A DNA stretch of 64,000 nucleotides from Annona cherimola (GCA_030490835.1 CM059972.1:51255563-51319562); one strand, 5' to 3'. Positions 1 to 11,712 are shown, counted from the first letter of the stretch. Program-made: numbers and translations. The notes: a model not told the origin generated them from the letters alone.

Positions 1-2166
1 ACGGGAAAAACTATCTTTTTAAATGACCAATTGTGTATATTAGAATCAATCTTTGACAAATTAGAGAAGGTCACTCTGACTTTGAAATAAAAGAAAGTTG
101 GTTCCTTGGAATATCAGTTTCATCAAGTGAATCGGGACAAAAATTCAAGCCATTTCAGTAAGTACATGTCAAAAATAAATTTAATATCTCACTAGAGTTC
201 AGTTATTCGCTTAACTCAGAGATTTTGAAATTCGAAGTATAGTTTGCTTATATAAGCATAAGAAGAGTTCAAGGTGGGGTCTCAATCAGTCCAATATCAA
301 AATTTATGTAAGAATTACAAAGAATTTTTTATTTTTTTTTCAAAATTTGACAAAAATTAAGTGAATGTAATCATCAGCGTAATGAAAAATAATTGAAGAA
401 AATAATGCAACGCATTCACCCCCATGCTTGAAACCGACATTGTCTGCAATGTAAATTATGTCATCAAAAAGTTAAATCAAAATTAAGCGAGTGGTTTTAA
501 TGAGTGTGAGCTATTAACTTTCCTGTTTGGTTACTGAGATTTACAACCTTCATTCTTCTTGAGCGAGTTCCTGTAAAACACCAAATGAAAACTCCAAGTC
601 AATAAGTATCGAAATTCTAAAAATAAAAATATTAGAAAGAAACTAATACTTCCTTAATTAAACCCTAAGTTACCTCCCAAGTAGCTTTAAGTTTAACATC
701 TTTAGTCGAATTGGTTGAAGTTGCATAAATCAACACCCAATCTTTCAAAAAATAAGTTAATGCGGATCTTTCTCTATGTTCTCTTGTGTTGGATTTCACG
801 TGCATGTGAAACTTGGACTATCAACAGACATGATATCCAATTCCTTCAACAATATCATCTTGTTATAATTTTCTGCCAAATCATAATGTCGTTAGTGTCT
901 AAAAATGGATCCAACTAAAAAGAAAAAGAAATTTTCTAAAGTTATTATCATCAATATCCATTTCTTTAGAATTTATGCATTGTTCAACTACTCATTGCGG
1001 AAAAATAAAGGATGGCTTGTGTATCTCTAGTGGTATGGATGATTTCTCTTTCTCTAGTTTTTGGATGGATTCATCACCATCTTTTCCTCATTGCTTTCAT
1101 CTTGAGCTTCCTCCAGATTTGACTAATTTTGAATTTTCTCAATGCCATTGTCCTGCATCTCATCTTCTGTTTGATTCACATCATTCAAAATATCTTTATA
1201 ATATGCCTTATTTTGCATCTACTATTGTTCATTTACATTCATCTTATCGTCTACTTGATCCTCATTAGTCAAGATAATTTCACAATAATCTTTAGAAAAT
1301 TCCATAGATTCCATGCATGGTTGACGAGGAGGTTTGTCAGAGTTATCATTTAGATGGTTGCCTTATTGTACAACTTTTTCTCCTAAAATCAGAAAAAACT
1401 ATTTCATTTGATAAGTTCTTACTGAAACTGTTTTAAAATTTTGTGTGTAGGAGATTATTCAAGCTGTGGTGCAACTATTGGTGGAATGGAGGGAGAAAAT
1501 TTACTAACATATTTTCAAAGTAAAATTCATGAGATTGAGGCTGAAAGCAAGTTTGATCATGTTGAAAAGAAAGGTTATCGGAACAAGAAAGGTTTGAATG
1601 TGTAGGCCTATCAAGATTGTAAGTGCTTGAGAAAGGGTTTCAAACAAGATGGGGGTTATCATAGATGTAAAAACTTTGTTGCTCGTATACCAAGTCTTGT
1701 TAGTATGATGCATTTATCATTGAAGTTCCTTCTCTATATGAATTATACTTCATGAAATACTCTATTAACCATCCTATCATCATATCATTGATTGTGGTGT
1801 ACCATTAAATAATTTCTAAAAATAAAAAAGAAGACAAAAGACAGAAATTATCTACAAAGGGAATATATAGAGAGATATAGGTACAGAAAGAAAAAAACTA
1901 ATTAAATACAAAGTCTTAAATAACACTGAATTCCTCAGCAATTATACCAAAATACTTTTTGCAATCTTAGCGAAAGTGCACGGGTCATAAATTATAATAT
2001 ATAAATTATCGATCCAAAATGAATTCAGGACTTAAAACTTTATTCTAAATGCTTTCTTATCGAAAGTAAAGTGAATAGAAAAATAGAAAAATGAAATATT
2101 AGAAAGCAGGGATGAGAGTACTTAGGATTTAGGATTTCACATGTGTCTTTTGCAATGAGTAATAGT
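1..2166. repeat. Long non-coding repeat unit, copy 1, first part
   Basis: No coding region can be supported here. The stretch matches 21190-23480 over its whole length with many small differences, so it is one of two diverged copies of the same unit. On the minus strand around 415-450 there is a sequence like the 'ttgaggacaatgt..g..t' tail that often follows pol in gypsy-type plant retrotransposons. From this I infer that the unit is old LTR-retrotransposon DNA read on the minus strand, but no domain confirms it. The unit starts before the window and is interrupted at 2166 by a Sirevirus LTR. Confidence 0.6.
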
Positions 2167-3394
2167 TGTTAGTCTCGAGTTTATGGCAGTTACCCAAGAG
2201 GGGAGGAGTGAATTAGGTATTTGAAAAATTCTTTGGTTAAATAGAAATTTCTCCTTTGCGGAATTAATCCCCTCAATGAAACGATCAATAAGTTGGTGAG
2301 AAATAATGCAATCAAACACAAGCAATCATACCACTTCAAAATACAAAGATTTATAGTGGTTCGGACAACCTCCCTTACTCCACTCTTCCAAGCACACACC
2401 CGTTGTGGCTTGGGTTCCACCATTGTATTTTCAATACAACTTAGAACAATAGCTCTCTTCTAGATTCTAGCTCTAGGGGGCTTGTACAATCTCAGCACAA
2501 GTAGGTGACGAGTTTCACTCCAATCACACACTACTTTGCCTTCACTTGGTTTTAATTTCCAATATCAAACCAAGTGGGAAAAATAAATAAATAATGAATA
2601 AAAAGATCTACACATTACAGATTTATGTAGGTAGTATCAAGCACGTGGAAGAACATTACAGATTTATGTAGGTAGTATCAATCACGTGGAAGAACTCGTG
2701 AAAGCAGTAGTTGATTGAGCGATGTAGCTTTCAGCAATTTTAATGGCAAGTTCTTCTTCAAATTTCTTGTAGATCACTTTAAATGCAAGAGAGGATAGAA
2801 GGTGAGCTCATTCAATGTTATTTAAATTGCATTTACGTTCACTTGATGCTCCTTAAATAATGAGAAGTGAATTTCGAACATTTAGTGGTAGGTGGCGCAC
2901 ATTTAATGCGCCAACATTCGAATTTTTCCGATCGTTGTGAACCAAGTCGCATTTGGAGTCGACTTAGCATGCGACTTCATTCAAGTCGCTGGGTGGAGTC
3001 GACTTCGGGTGTGACTTCAGTCTTCAACTTCCAACTCAAGTTCCAAGTTCAGGTCCACTTGATCTCGGACTTGACCCAAGTCACAGATAGAGTCGACTTC
3101 GGATGCGACTTCACCAGCCATAGATCATATTGGAACTTCAAGGTCTTGCAAGTGATCTTTATGTTGTATATATCCCCTTTCTTCTCTTGATCTTCATTAG
3201 ATGTCCTTGATATGTACTATTTTGCTTAACTTAAGCAATACACTAGTCTCTTGAAAGATTCTTTCTTATGGCCTTGATTCATGGTGATTATTTCCTCTTG
3301 ATCTTGTTGTCCATTCTTTAATAGGATGTTTCTGAATCATTATAAGGTAGCCACATACTTGTGTCACAGGCTTGGGTCGACTTGGACTTCATCT

Positions 3395-4850
3395 TTTCCC
3401 AAGAAGAGCTAAATCAATTTGAAAGAAACCAAGTTTGACATCTTATACCAAGACCAAAAGACTGTACTGTCATTGGCACAAAATAGGTCTTTAGGAACAA
3501 ACTAGATGAAAATGGAGTTGTGGTGAGAAACAAAGCTAGGCTTATGGCAAAAGGATACTCACAAGAAGAAGAAATAGACTTTGAGGAATCCTATGCTCCG
3601 GTTGCTAGATTAGAGGCTATTCATATTTTACTAGCTTTTGCATCTCACATGAACTTTAAATTGTTTCAAATGGATGTTAAAAGTGCATTTTTGAATGGGT
3701 ATATAAATGAAGAGGTGTATGTTGAACAACCACCTGGATTTGAGGAGAAAGATCAATCTAAATTTGTATACAAATTAACCAAAGCATTATATGGATTAAA
3801 ACAAGCTCAAAGGGCTTGGTATGAAAGATAGAGCAAATTTTTGATTGATCGTGACTTCCAAAAGGGAAAGGTAGACACCACTCTGTTTATCAAGTATAAA
3901 GAAAAAAATATTTTGATCATTCAAATTTATGTAGATAATATAATTTTTGGTGCTACTAATGAGATCCTTTGTCAAGAATTTTCTGAGCTTATGTAGAAGA
4001 AATTTGAGATGAGTATGATGGGGGAGCTAAATTTTTTTCCTTGGACTACAAATTACCAGTCCAAGTATGTCAAAGAAATGTTAAAGAAGTTCGGCATGGA
4101 AAATAGCAAAGGGGCAAACACGCCTATGAGCTCAACCATTAAAATTGACAAAGATGAGAAAAGTAAATCTGTTGATTTAAAGATATATAGGAGCATGATA
4201 GGATATTTATTATATTTAACCGCCTCTAGACCCGATATACTGTTCAGTATTTGTATGTGCTCTAGATTTCAATCATGTCCAAAAGAATTACATTTGGTAG
4301 CTGTAAAAAGAATTTTCAGATATTTAGTAGATACTACCAACATAGGACTTTGGTATCCAAAGGGTTCTAATTTTGATCTAATCGGGTACTCGGATGCGGA
4401 TTTTGCCGGTTACAAGGTAGATAAAAAAAAAGCGCTAGTGGAACATGTCAGTTTCTTGGGAACATGTTGGTTTCATGGTTTTCAAGAAAACAAACTAGTG
4501 TTGCTCTATCCACCGCTGAAGCCGAATACATTGCCGCCGGGAGCTGTTGTGCCCAATTACTTTGGATGAAACAACAACTTAGTGATTATGGCATGAAATT
4601 CAAAGATATACCTGTTAGATGTGATAATACCAGTGCAATATGTTTAACCAAAAATCCGGTACTGCATTCTAAGACCAAGCATATAGACTTAAGACATCAT
4701 TTTATCAGAGAACATTTTGAAAACCATGATATTTGTTTGGAATATGTGAAAACTGAGGATCAGATTGCTGATATATTCACCAAATCTTTAGCAAAAGAAT
4801 CTTTTTACAAAATTAAAAATGATATGGGGATGATTGAGTTAAATTAGAAA
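3395..4850 (+). pseudogene. Broken copia pol: reverse transcriptase and RNase H
   Basis: The translation follows the pol of the element at 10089-18898 closely, from just before the reverse transcriptase to the end of RNase H (MGMIELN, stop at 4845-4847). Recognisable blocks are the RT core with [12 protein letters not shown] (near 3665-3700), the YVDD region (changed to YVDN, near 3928), the DADFAGYK block (near 4393) and the [11 protein letters not shown] block (near 4509). It cannot be expressed: stops replace sense codons at about 3486, 3829 and 3994, a deletion plus frameshift lies near 4040-4060 and another frameshift near 4425. The loss of the second aspartate in YVDD would also abolish polymerase activity. 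Confidence 0.92.
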
Positions 4851-4876
4851 CAATTAGATAGGAGAAATAAACTTGG

Positions 4877-5010
4877 AATAGTTCAAGTCGATAGGCCAAG
4901 TCGACTCCGAAAGTCCCAAGTCGACTTCGGTGAAGTTGACTCCAGGTAGGCGAAGTCAACTCCACGTCGGGGCGAAGTCGACTTCGACTAGGGTAAGTCG
5001 ACTTCAGTGC
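4877..5010 (+). repeat. GTCGAC-type palindrome array between pol and env-like ORF
   Basis: Several close copies of aagtcgactcc / aagtcgacttcg occur here (GTCGAC or its one-base variants). This is the same motif that fills the LTRs of the family, but the array lies inside the element, between the RNase H stop and the env-like leader. Function unknown; it could be a regulatory block for the downstream ORF, or a piece of LTR copied into the interior. Confidence 0.75.
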
Positions 5011-5014
5011 GCGA

Positions 5015-5460
5015 CCGTCGGGCTTCTCCCTCTCTTCTTCTTCTTTCCTTCTCCCTTTCTTCCTTCACATTTCTCCCGCGCCGATTTCCTCTCTCCATTA
5101 ATCTCTCCACCATTTTTCTTCTTTGGACTCCGTCTCTCCAGCACGAGCCCTCTCTCGTTTCCTCTCCCTCTCTCTCTCTTCTCCGGCAGTCTGCCTCTCT
5201 TCCGGCATTCCCTCTCTTCTCTCTCCGGCAACTCTCTCTCTCTGTTTCTCATTTTTTTTCCTCTCCTGCTCGAGTTTTTTCTCTCCGAACTTCCACTCTT
5301 TCTCTCAATCTCTCTCTGCTTTCTCTTTCCCTATCTCTCTCACTACTCGATCCCTTTCTGTTTTCTCTTTCCAGCCCTCTTTTTCTCTCCCTGTTTTTCT
5401 CTCCCAGCCTTTCTGCATTCCATCTTTATCTCCTTTTTTTCTTCTCTCATAATCTCATTT
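5015..5460 (+). repeat. CT-rich leader upstream of env-like ORF
   Basis: About 450 bases of strongly pyrimidine-biased plus-strand sequence (ctctctctc, ttctctctcc and similar). It is open in several frames only because it has low complexity, so the predicted Ser/Leu/Phe-rich peptides are not credible genes. It directly precedes the ATG of the env-like ORF and may be its untranslated leader. Confidence 0.7.
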
Positions 5461-5489
5461 TGAAAATTCCATTACAAAGATCAAATCCA

Positions 5490-7143
5490 ATGGCACCCAA
5501 GTCTAAATTGCCCAAACTAGCTGTATCCAAGCCATCCCAAAGGCCTGTTCCCAGACCATCCAGCTCCTAAGCCGAAGAGGAAGTCCCCAGGAGACAACGG
5601 ACTCCCTCAAAGCGTGCCCGGGAGGAACCATCCACCTCCACCGGTCGTCGAGTCTGATTTCAGGCCGGGACTCCATCTACAACAGCCCGAAGGGGAGAAG
5701 AAACTAAGACATCTGGAAGTTCAGATGTAGGAGCCAGAAGAAGAGGAACTCCAACTGCAAAAGGGCAGGTCTTGAAAATGCCGACCACATATTTCAAGAC
5801 TGAGCTACAGCACAGTCGCTTCTACAAAAGCTTCTATGAGCGTAAGATATTCATTCCCAAGATCATATATTTCAAATTTCTAAGCGATTACGAGTTTGAA
5901 AAATGAGTTTGAAATCGAGGAGCTTTTGGATTTTCAAGGATGGACAAGACTTTTGAAATCAGATGACAGAGTATATGCCGACTTGACTAGGATTTTCTAC
6001 TACTTGTGGGATGATCAATATTTTAGTACGTTTGTTAAAGGAGTTGAGATGTTCTTGGGCACAATGGGGGCCCCAAGTTAGGATCAAGCCTTTATGAAGA
6101 TCGGCAGAATCCTTGGAGTACCATTTGAGGATGAAAAGCTACCCGCAAACCTTTCCCTAACTAAGATGTACAACCAGCTCACTAGGAGCAACAAATATCA
6201 CCTTAGGATTAAATTTTTACATTACATGGACTTATCCCCCAGGTTGAGAGTCCTAAGGCTATTGATCGCCCACTGCATCTATCCCAAGGGCGGAGGAAGA
6301 AATCAGGTGAACCCGCAGGAGGCAGAAATCCTTTGGAAAGTCGCCAATAGAGTCAAAGTCAGTCTCCCGCGACTCTTCCTTGAGGCCCTTGCCTCCAGAA
6401 AGGACAACCCACGCGGGGTTTTGCCTTACGGGACTTGGATCACTAAGATCCTGAAGCATTACCAAGTGGATATTGAAGGTGAGCCATTCGAGGTGTTGGA
6501 GCCGACGAATGCGATCAACAAAGCCTTACTTCAAAGGATGAAGATCAACGTGGATCAGTTCAGGGCAGAACGGATCCAAGAAAGGATGGGTGTACCGGCT
6601 CTAGAAGAAGCCGGAGATGCACAGGTTCAGGGGGAGCAGCCCCCGCCATCACCAAAGGAGCAACCCACTCCACCTCAGGACACTCCCAAGGAGCCCGCGT
6701 CACCACATTCCCATGGGTCATGTTCACCTCATGGTTCCGAGATCCCAGACCTCACACCTCAACCACCATCATGGGATAACTCGGTGAATGTCATCCGAGA
6801 GCACTTGGCGCAGATAGAGGACCGATTGACATCTCAGATCGCCGGGGTCCTCACTGCCATCATGGACATGCATTCGAGACAGGACCACATGGATCGGGAG
6901 CTTAGGACGATTCGGTATCATTTGGCGTCCAGAAGCAACCGGAATCAACCCATACCTGAGTTGGATCCTTTTGACACCAAGTCCGTGCGCCGATATCCGA
7001 CTCCGGATCCTATCTCATCTTTTTACTCATCGGCCCATGTTCGACCTATCCCACCTTCTCCTGCTCTCCAATCCACTCAATATCCCATATCGGCATTTTT
7101 ATATGCCAAATCTCAGCGAGTCTACCCCTATTTGATCTATTGA
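5490..7143 (+). pseudogene. Env-like ORF of Sirevirus, plant transposon protein domain
   Basis: The frame starts MAPKSKLPK at 5490, in a position typical of the extra ORF that many Sireviruses carry between pol and the 3' LTR. Its role is unknown; 'env-like' is a historical label. The N-terminal part is basic and Ser/Pro-rich. The middle, about 5780-6530, resembles the 'putative plant transposon protein' domain, including a segment reading LRVLRLLIAHCIYPKGG followed by LPYGTWITKILKHYQVDI. Next come a Pro-rich stretch (about 6630-6760) and a probable coiled coil (about 6780-6930). It is broken by stops at 5568 (TAA), 5655 (TGA) and 6079 (TAG) and by a frameshift near 5890. Only the last 349 codons (6094-7143) remain open. 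No clear signal peptide or membrane segment is seen. Confidence 0.82.
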
Positions 7144-7144
7144 C

Positions 7145-7157
7145 AAAAAGGGAGAGA
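7145..7157 (+). promoter_or_regulatory. Upstream extra polypurine tract
   Basis: The purine run AAAAAGGGAGAGA follows the env-like stop codon. Sireviruses commonly carry more than one polypurine tract upstream of the 3' LTR. This one is about 370 bases from the LTR, so the tract at 7514-7527 is the likely primer for plus-strand DNA. Confidence 0.65.
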
Positions 7158-7513
7158 ATAGTTGAGTTTGATTTTAATTTTTAGGATTTTGAGTTAGGTA
7201 GCTTGTATATAGGTTTTACTTTGCTTATGAAAAAGTTGTTTATGCTCTGTTTACTTATGAAAAGTTTATACTTATGCTCTGATTACTTGTGTTCTGTTTT
7301 TATATGAAATTGAAATGGTTGTTTGAATGAATGATGAAATGCTTGTATGAATGATTTTTAACTTGTGAGTTATTGAAAATGAAATATGCATGAATATGTT
7401 TGTTAATTTCATTAAGTTCAAAATGCAAAAGACCCATGATTATCCTAAAAGATAAAATGGCATGTTTTAAAGATATTGAAAGGTATATACTCAAATCGGT
7501 TTTGTCAATCATT

Positions 7514-7527
7514 AAAAAGGGGGAGAT
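7514..7527 (+). promoter_or_regulatory. Polypurine tract next to 3' LTR
   Basis: AAAAAGGGGGAGAT abuts the LTR start TGTTGG at 7528. It is identical to the tract of the complete element at 11842-11855 and fixes this LTR as the 3' LTR. Confidence 0.92.
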
Positions 7528-9015
7528 TGTTGGAAACAAGTGTTGAAATCAAAGGCAAAATAAGCTAAGCCTGTGTTTTGATGATTAACAAATCAATTTG
7601 AGTAAGTTTTGGCTACTAATATGTTTTGTGAAATGTTTAAAGGATATAAAAATGAAGAAAATAAAGTATGACAGGTCAAGTCGATTTCCAAGTCGACTCA
7701 GGCATCGACTTAGGCTAAGTCGATCCCCAAGTCGACTCCAGCATCGACTTCAAACCTGATTTTTTGTCCAGCGTCGAAGTTGAGGACCAAGAGCTGCTGA
7801 AGTCGCAAACGAAGTCGACTCCACATGGGACTAGGGTGAAGTCGCAGACCAAGTCGACTTAACTTACGACTTGAGTGAAGTTGAAGACCAAGTCAACCCA
7901 AACATTCAACTTGGATCAAATGAAGTCCAAAACAAGCAGTTCTACATGAATAACTCAATTTAGATCAAGAAATATTCATTTGGACATTTTCATGAACTCC
8001 AAGATTCAAGTATTCAAGATTTCAAAACACAGAGCTTAAAGTTTTCAAGCTAGGATGATCATACTGAGTTCCAAGAGATATAAATAAATGGAAGTTCAAT
8101 TAATATGAAGAAAATCAAGAGACAAAAGTCATTTCCAAGGATTTCAAGTTCATCAAGCAAGCACAGAAAGTGAAGTCGCACCCGAAGTCGACTTCACCTG
8201 CGACTTGGGTCAAGTCCAGGACCAAGTCGACCTAAAGTGAAACTTGAAGTATTTGCTGAAAGCTGAAGTCGCACCTGAAGTCGACTCCACCTGCGACTTG
8301 GGTCGCAACGTTCGGAAATTTTTTGAACGTTGGCGCATTAAATGCACGCCACCTACTTCCAAACGTTCGAATTCCCTCATCATTTATATAACGCATTCAA
8401 TATAGACGTGAGGGTAGCTAAAAATTCATTAATTGAGCACAACTCCCATCTCTAAGAGCATTAAGTGATCAAGCCAACATCCCAAAGAAGAACTTTGCAT
8501 TCAACCTGCCAAGAGCTACTTGCTGAACCATTCAGTCTTCTGTACAAGTTCTTCTTCACGCTAAATCTGCCTCTACACAACAGTAACGTGTAGAAACTTT
8601 CTTTATTATTTTTCTTATTGTATTGAACTTGATTTAGTGTTGGTAACTAGGATCAAGTGTAAACAAAGTAGTGTGTGACTGGAGTGAAACTCGTCACCTA
8701 CTTGTGTTGTGTGTTGTTTATGCCCCCTAGAGCTGGAATCTAGGAGAGAGCAGAGGCTCTAATTGTATTTGTGAAATACACAGTGGAACCCAAGTCACAA
8801 AGGGTGTGAGCTTGGAAGAGTGGAGTAGGGAAGGTTGCCTGAACCACTATAAAACCCTGTCCATTGATTTATACTTCTGCTCTTATTGCTTTCCTTTTGT
8901 TTCATTGAAGAGGATTGGACTAAACCGGGGAACATTTTCTGTTTAAGCGAAAGATTTTTAAATACCCAATTCACCCCTCCCCTCTTGGGTAATCGCCATA
9001 AACTCGGGACCAACA
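7528..9015 (+). mobile_element. 3' LTR of the nested Sirevirus
   Basis: 1488 bp, starting TGTTGGAAAC and ending GGGACCAACA. It aligns, reversed, with the LTRs of the element at 10089-18898. It contains the family's GTCGAC palindromes in two clusters (about 7675-7900 and 8170-8310), a TATA box, and the conserved U5-side text with 'cccctcccctcttgggt' before the end. Shorter than the 1753-bp LTR of the intact copy because of several deletions. Confidence 0.92.
8384..8391 (+). promoter_or_regulatory. LTR TATA box
   Basis: TTATATAA lies about 40 bases after the 'gcgcattaaatgc' block that also precedes the TATA box of the other Sirevirus LTRs here. Probable core promoter of this LTR. Confidence 0.55.
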
Positions 9016-9412
9016 GGGTTGACTTGAGATGCGACTTCACCTAAGTCGCATGATGGAGTCGACTTGGAGAGCGACTTAACTCTAAGATTTTGAAGTCTTC
9101 AGCAAAGCCATACCCAAGTCGCATATGGAGTCGACTTGGAATTGCGATTTCACCTAAGTCACAAGCAGAGTCGACTTCGACTGCGACTTCACCTGTCTCC
9201 GAGTCCCAATTTCAGCTCTGTCGATTTTATGTCACTTGAAGTCGATTCTGGAATCAACTTGGGTATTGACTTCACCTGTTATCTTTTAAATCTTGATTTT
9301 ATAAACCTTTGCAACACCTAGAAACCACATTAGTAGTTAAATATTTCTCAAATTGAGTTGTTAATCATCAAACATGGATTGTGCTTAATTTGCCTTAAAT
9401 TCCAACAATAGT

Positions 9413-10083
9413 ATGATCATTTAATTTAGATATTATTTGTTAAAGGAGAATAAACCCTAAATTATCATTGCACATTCTCTCAAAATTTACAAGGCACCAA
9501 TTCTAATGAGATTAAACCAATTAGGATTCATTGAGTTCTATGGTTGTTTACGGAATTCCTAAAGATCATCATGCCTATTCTCATGGTTAGATTTCCTGGT
9601 TTAATATTTTAATTATCATATATTTGACTTTTAGATCTCGGTTCTGTTGCTTAATATATATAAAATCATTGCCAAAGTGGGAGCTCAAACACTAGGCAAG
9701 CATTAAATAATCAGATATTAAATTAAAATCAATTTCCATTATAAATAAATTAAAACTAGACCATGTTATACTCTATGCATGCTACATTCTAAACCTTAGA
9801 TTTGGGGCTTAGCAGAACATATTTAATTGTAAAATAAAATTAAAATCAAAATACATCTTAAACAAGACGATTAAAAAAAGAAAAAAAAGAAAAAAATGCT
9901 TATTGGTTGGAATCCCTGATGGTGTGTCGGTCGCTCCACCCAATTTGCTGCTTCGCCTCTTGCCTTGTGCACTCTACCTTCTGTTGAACCCTTGCTCTTT
10001 CAAATTCCATCTCTGAAAATTTCCCTCAATTTTTAGCTTGTCTCCAATCTTGTGCTCTCAAATTCTCCCCAAATTTGCTGGCC
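9413..10083. repeat. Long non-coding repeat unit, copy 1, second part
   Basis: Resumes the unit interrupted at 2166 and matches 23478-24170. It ends where the complete Sirevirus inserted (target duplication at 10084-10088). No gene is visible. Confidence 0.65.
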
Positions 10084-10350
10084 ACATCTGTTGGGTCCCG
10101 AATAGATGGCAAAACCCAAGAGGGGAGGGGTGAATTGGGTTCTTAAAAATTTCTTTGGTAACTTAAAAACTTAACCCCTTGTAGAATTAATCCCCTTGAA
10201 TGAAGAAACTGAATGGAAAGCAAAGTAATAAAGAGAGCAGAAATAAAAGCAAGTAGACAAGAATTTTATAGTGGTTCGGGCAACCTCCCTACTCCACTCT
10301 TCCAAGCTCACACTCCTTGTGACTTGGGTTCCACTATTGTATTCCGCGAA

Positions 10351-10450
10351 TACAACTAGAGCCTCTTGCTCTCTTCTAGATTCTAGCTCTAGGGGGCATA
10401 TACAACCAGAGCCTCTTGCTCTCTTCTAGATTCTAGCTCTAGGGGGCATC
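10351..10450. repeat. 50-bp tandem duplication in LTR
   Basis: Two copies of a 50-bp segment beginning tacaacYaga and containing cttctagattctagctctag. Present in both LTRs of this element; the other Sirevirus LTRs in the window have a single copy, so it arose in this sublineage before insertion. Confidence 0.85.
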
Positions 10451-10772
10451 AAACACTTAGCACAAGTAGGTGATGAGTCACACTCCAATCACACACTACT
10501 TTGCTACCTCTTGATCTTAGCTACGCAAGCTAAATCAAGTTCAACACAAACAAGTAAACAATAAAAGTAAACTACACTTTACAGGTGTGTAGAAACGATT
10601 TAGCGCAGGGAAGAACTTGTAGATGATGGCTTTGAAGTTTCTGAATGTAGCTCTTGCAACTTGAAGCACAATTCTTCCTCTCTTGATTGGCTTGATCACT
10701 TTAATGCTCTTGTAGATAGGAGTTATGCTCACTTAATGTTTTCCAACTACTTCCCTCGTCCACCATGAATGC

Positions 10773-10780
10773 TATTTATA
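10773..10780 (-). promoter_or_regulatory. LTR TATA box (3' LTR)
   Basis: TATAAATA on the minus strand, a short distance downstream of the conserved block with gcgcattaaatgcgcc. Same position in the other LTR. Confidence 0.55.
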
Positions 10781-10857
10781 ATTTTGGATGGAATCTGAAC
10801 GTTAGAAGGTAGGTGGCGCGCATTTAATGCGCCAACGTTCGAATTAATTCCGACCGT

Positions 10858-11712
10858 TGCGACCCAAGTCGCATGTGGAGTCGACTTTGGATGCGACTTC
10901 GCCCAAGTCGCAGATGGAGTCGACTTCGGGTGCGACTTCGCTTCTCCGTCGCAACTTCAAGTTCCAGTCAGGGTCGACTTGGGTTCTCGACTTGACCCAA
11001 GTCGCAGGTGGAGTCGACTTCGTGTGCGACTTCACCTCGTCAGTTGATTTTCTGAACTCCGGAACTTTGGAAATCTTTCTCTTTTGTTTTAGTCTTCTTC
11101 ATGCCTTTAGTTCTTTTGTATTACTTTCTGAATCCTTGTGCCTTGATTGTATTAGCTCCATGATTTGCAATCCTTAGAAGCTTGACTTTGCTTCTTCTTG
11201 GTTTTGCTTGATACTGTGAATCATTGGAGAACTTGCTTGCTTTGGAGACTTGAATGTTTGAAGCAAGCTTATGTCTTTTGCCTTTGATTTGATGGATTTG
11301 TTCTTCATTTTGAGTCCTTGGACTTGATAGGCTTGACTTGATCTTGATCATGCTTGAAGCTTTTGAGTCTAGAGTGAAGAAGTCCTTTGAATGATTTGAA
11401 ACTGCAGCTTTGATCTTTGACAAACTCAAGTCGCGCTTGGGGTCGACTTCGTCCCCGACTTCACTTAAGTCGCACATGGAGTCGACTTGGCCTGCGACTT
11501 GGCAGCTCCGTGTCCCAACTTTCAGCTCTGGACAAATTTGCACTTCTGAAGTCGATAGCGAGGTCGACTTCGTCTGCGACTTGGCTACCCAAGTCGCATG
11601 TGGAGTCGACTTGACCTGCGACTTCACTTGCTCTTTCTCCCATTTCAACTCTGGACGTTCTGCATGTTTGAAGTCGATCTTGGAGTCGACTTGGGGATCG
11701 ACTTGGCCTTCC
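10858..11712 (-). repeat. GTCGAC palindrome array in 3' LTR
   Basis: About eight units of roughly 40 bp, in two clusters (10858-11040 and 11425-11712). A typical unit reads aagtcgca, four or five bases, gtcgac, four or five bases, tgcgactt. Each unit is therefore nested-palindromic: GTCGAC in the centre and AAGTCGCA/TGCGACTT as arms. Palindromic LTR repeats are known in Sireviruses. The units are rich in CpG. Confidence 0.85.

Larger units (their letters stand above)
3395..9015 (+). mobile_element. 5'-truncated Sirevirus (copia), nested, plus strand
   Basis: In order this fragment holds a decayed RT/RNase H part of pol, a palindrome array, a CT-rich leader, an env-like ORF with breaks, two polypurine tracts and a 3' LTR. 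The 5' LTR, gag, protease and integrase are missing. At about 3391-3400 the host LTR sequence runs straight into mid-pol. At 9015 the 3' LTR ends CCAACA and the host LTR resumes with gggttgac. No clean target duplication is seen, which fits a deletion that removed the 5' half. Confidence 0.85.
2167..9407 (-). mobile_element. Sirevirus solo LTR (minus), split by a nested element
   Basis: The left edge begins TGTTAGTC and the right edge ends TTCCAACA. Both match the edges of the minus-strand LTRs of the complete Sirevirus at 10089-18898. A perfect 5-bp target duplication, ATAGT, lies at 2162-2166 and 9408-9412. The LTR itself is 2167 to about 3394 plus 9016-9407, roughly 1.6 kb, against 1753 bp for the intact copy. 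The rest is an insertion in the opposite direction. No internal region of the outer element is present, so I read it as a solo LTR made by LTR-LTR recombination and later invaded. The left part shows the family's GTCGAC palindromes at about 2940-3110. Confidence 0.85.

Noticed and set aside
5007..5570. Long overlapping ORFs rich in Ser, Leu and Phe
   Set aside because: They come from CT-rich low-complexity DNA; only the last part, from the ATG at 5490, belongs to a real (broken) env-like ORF.
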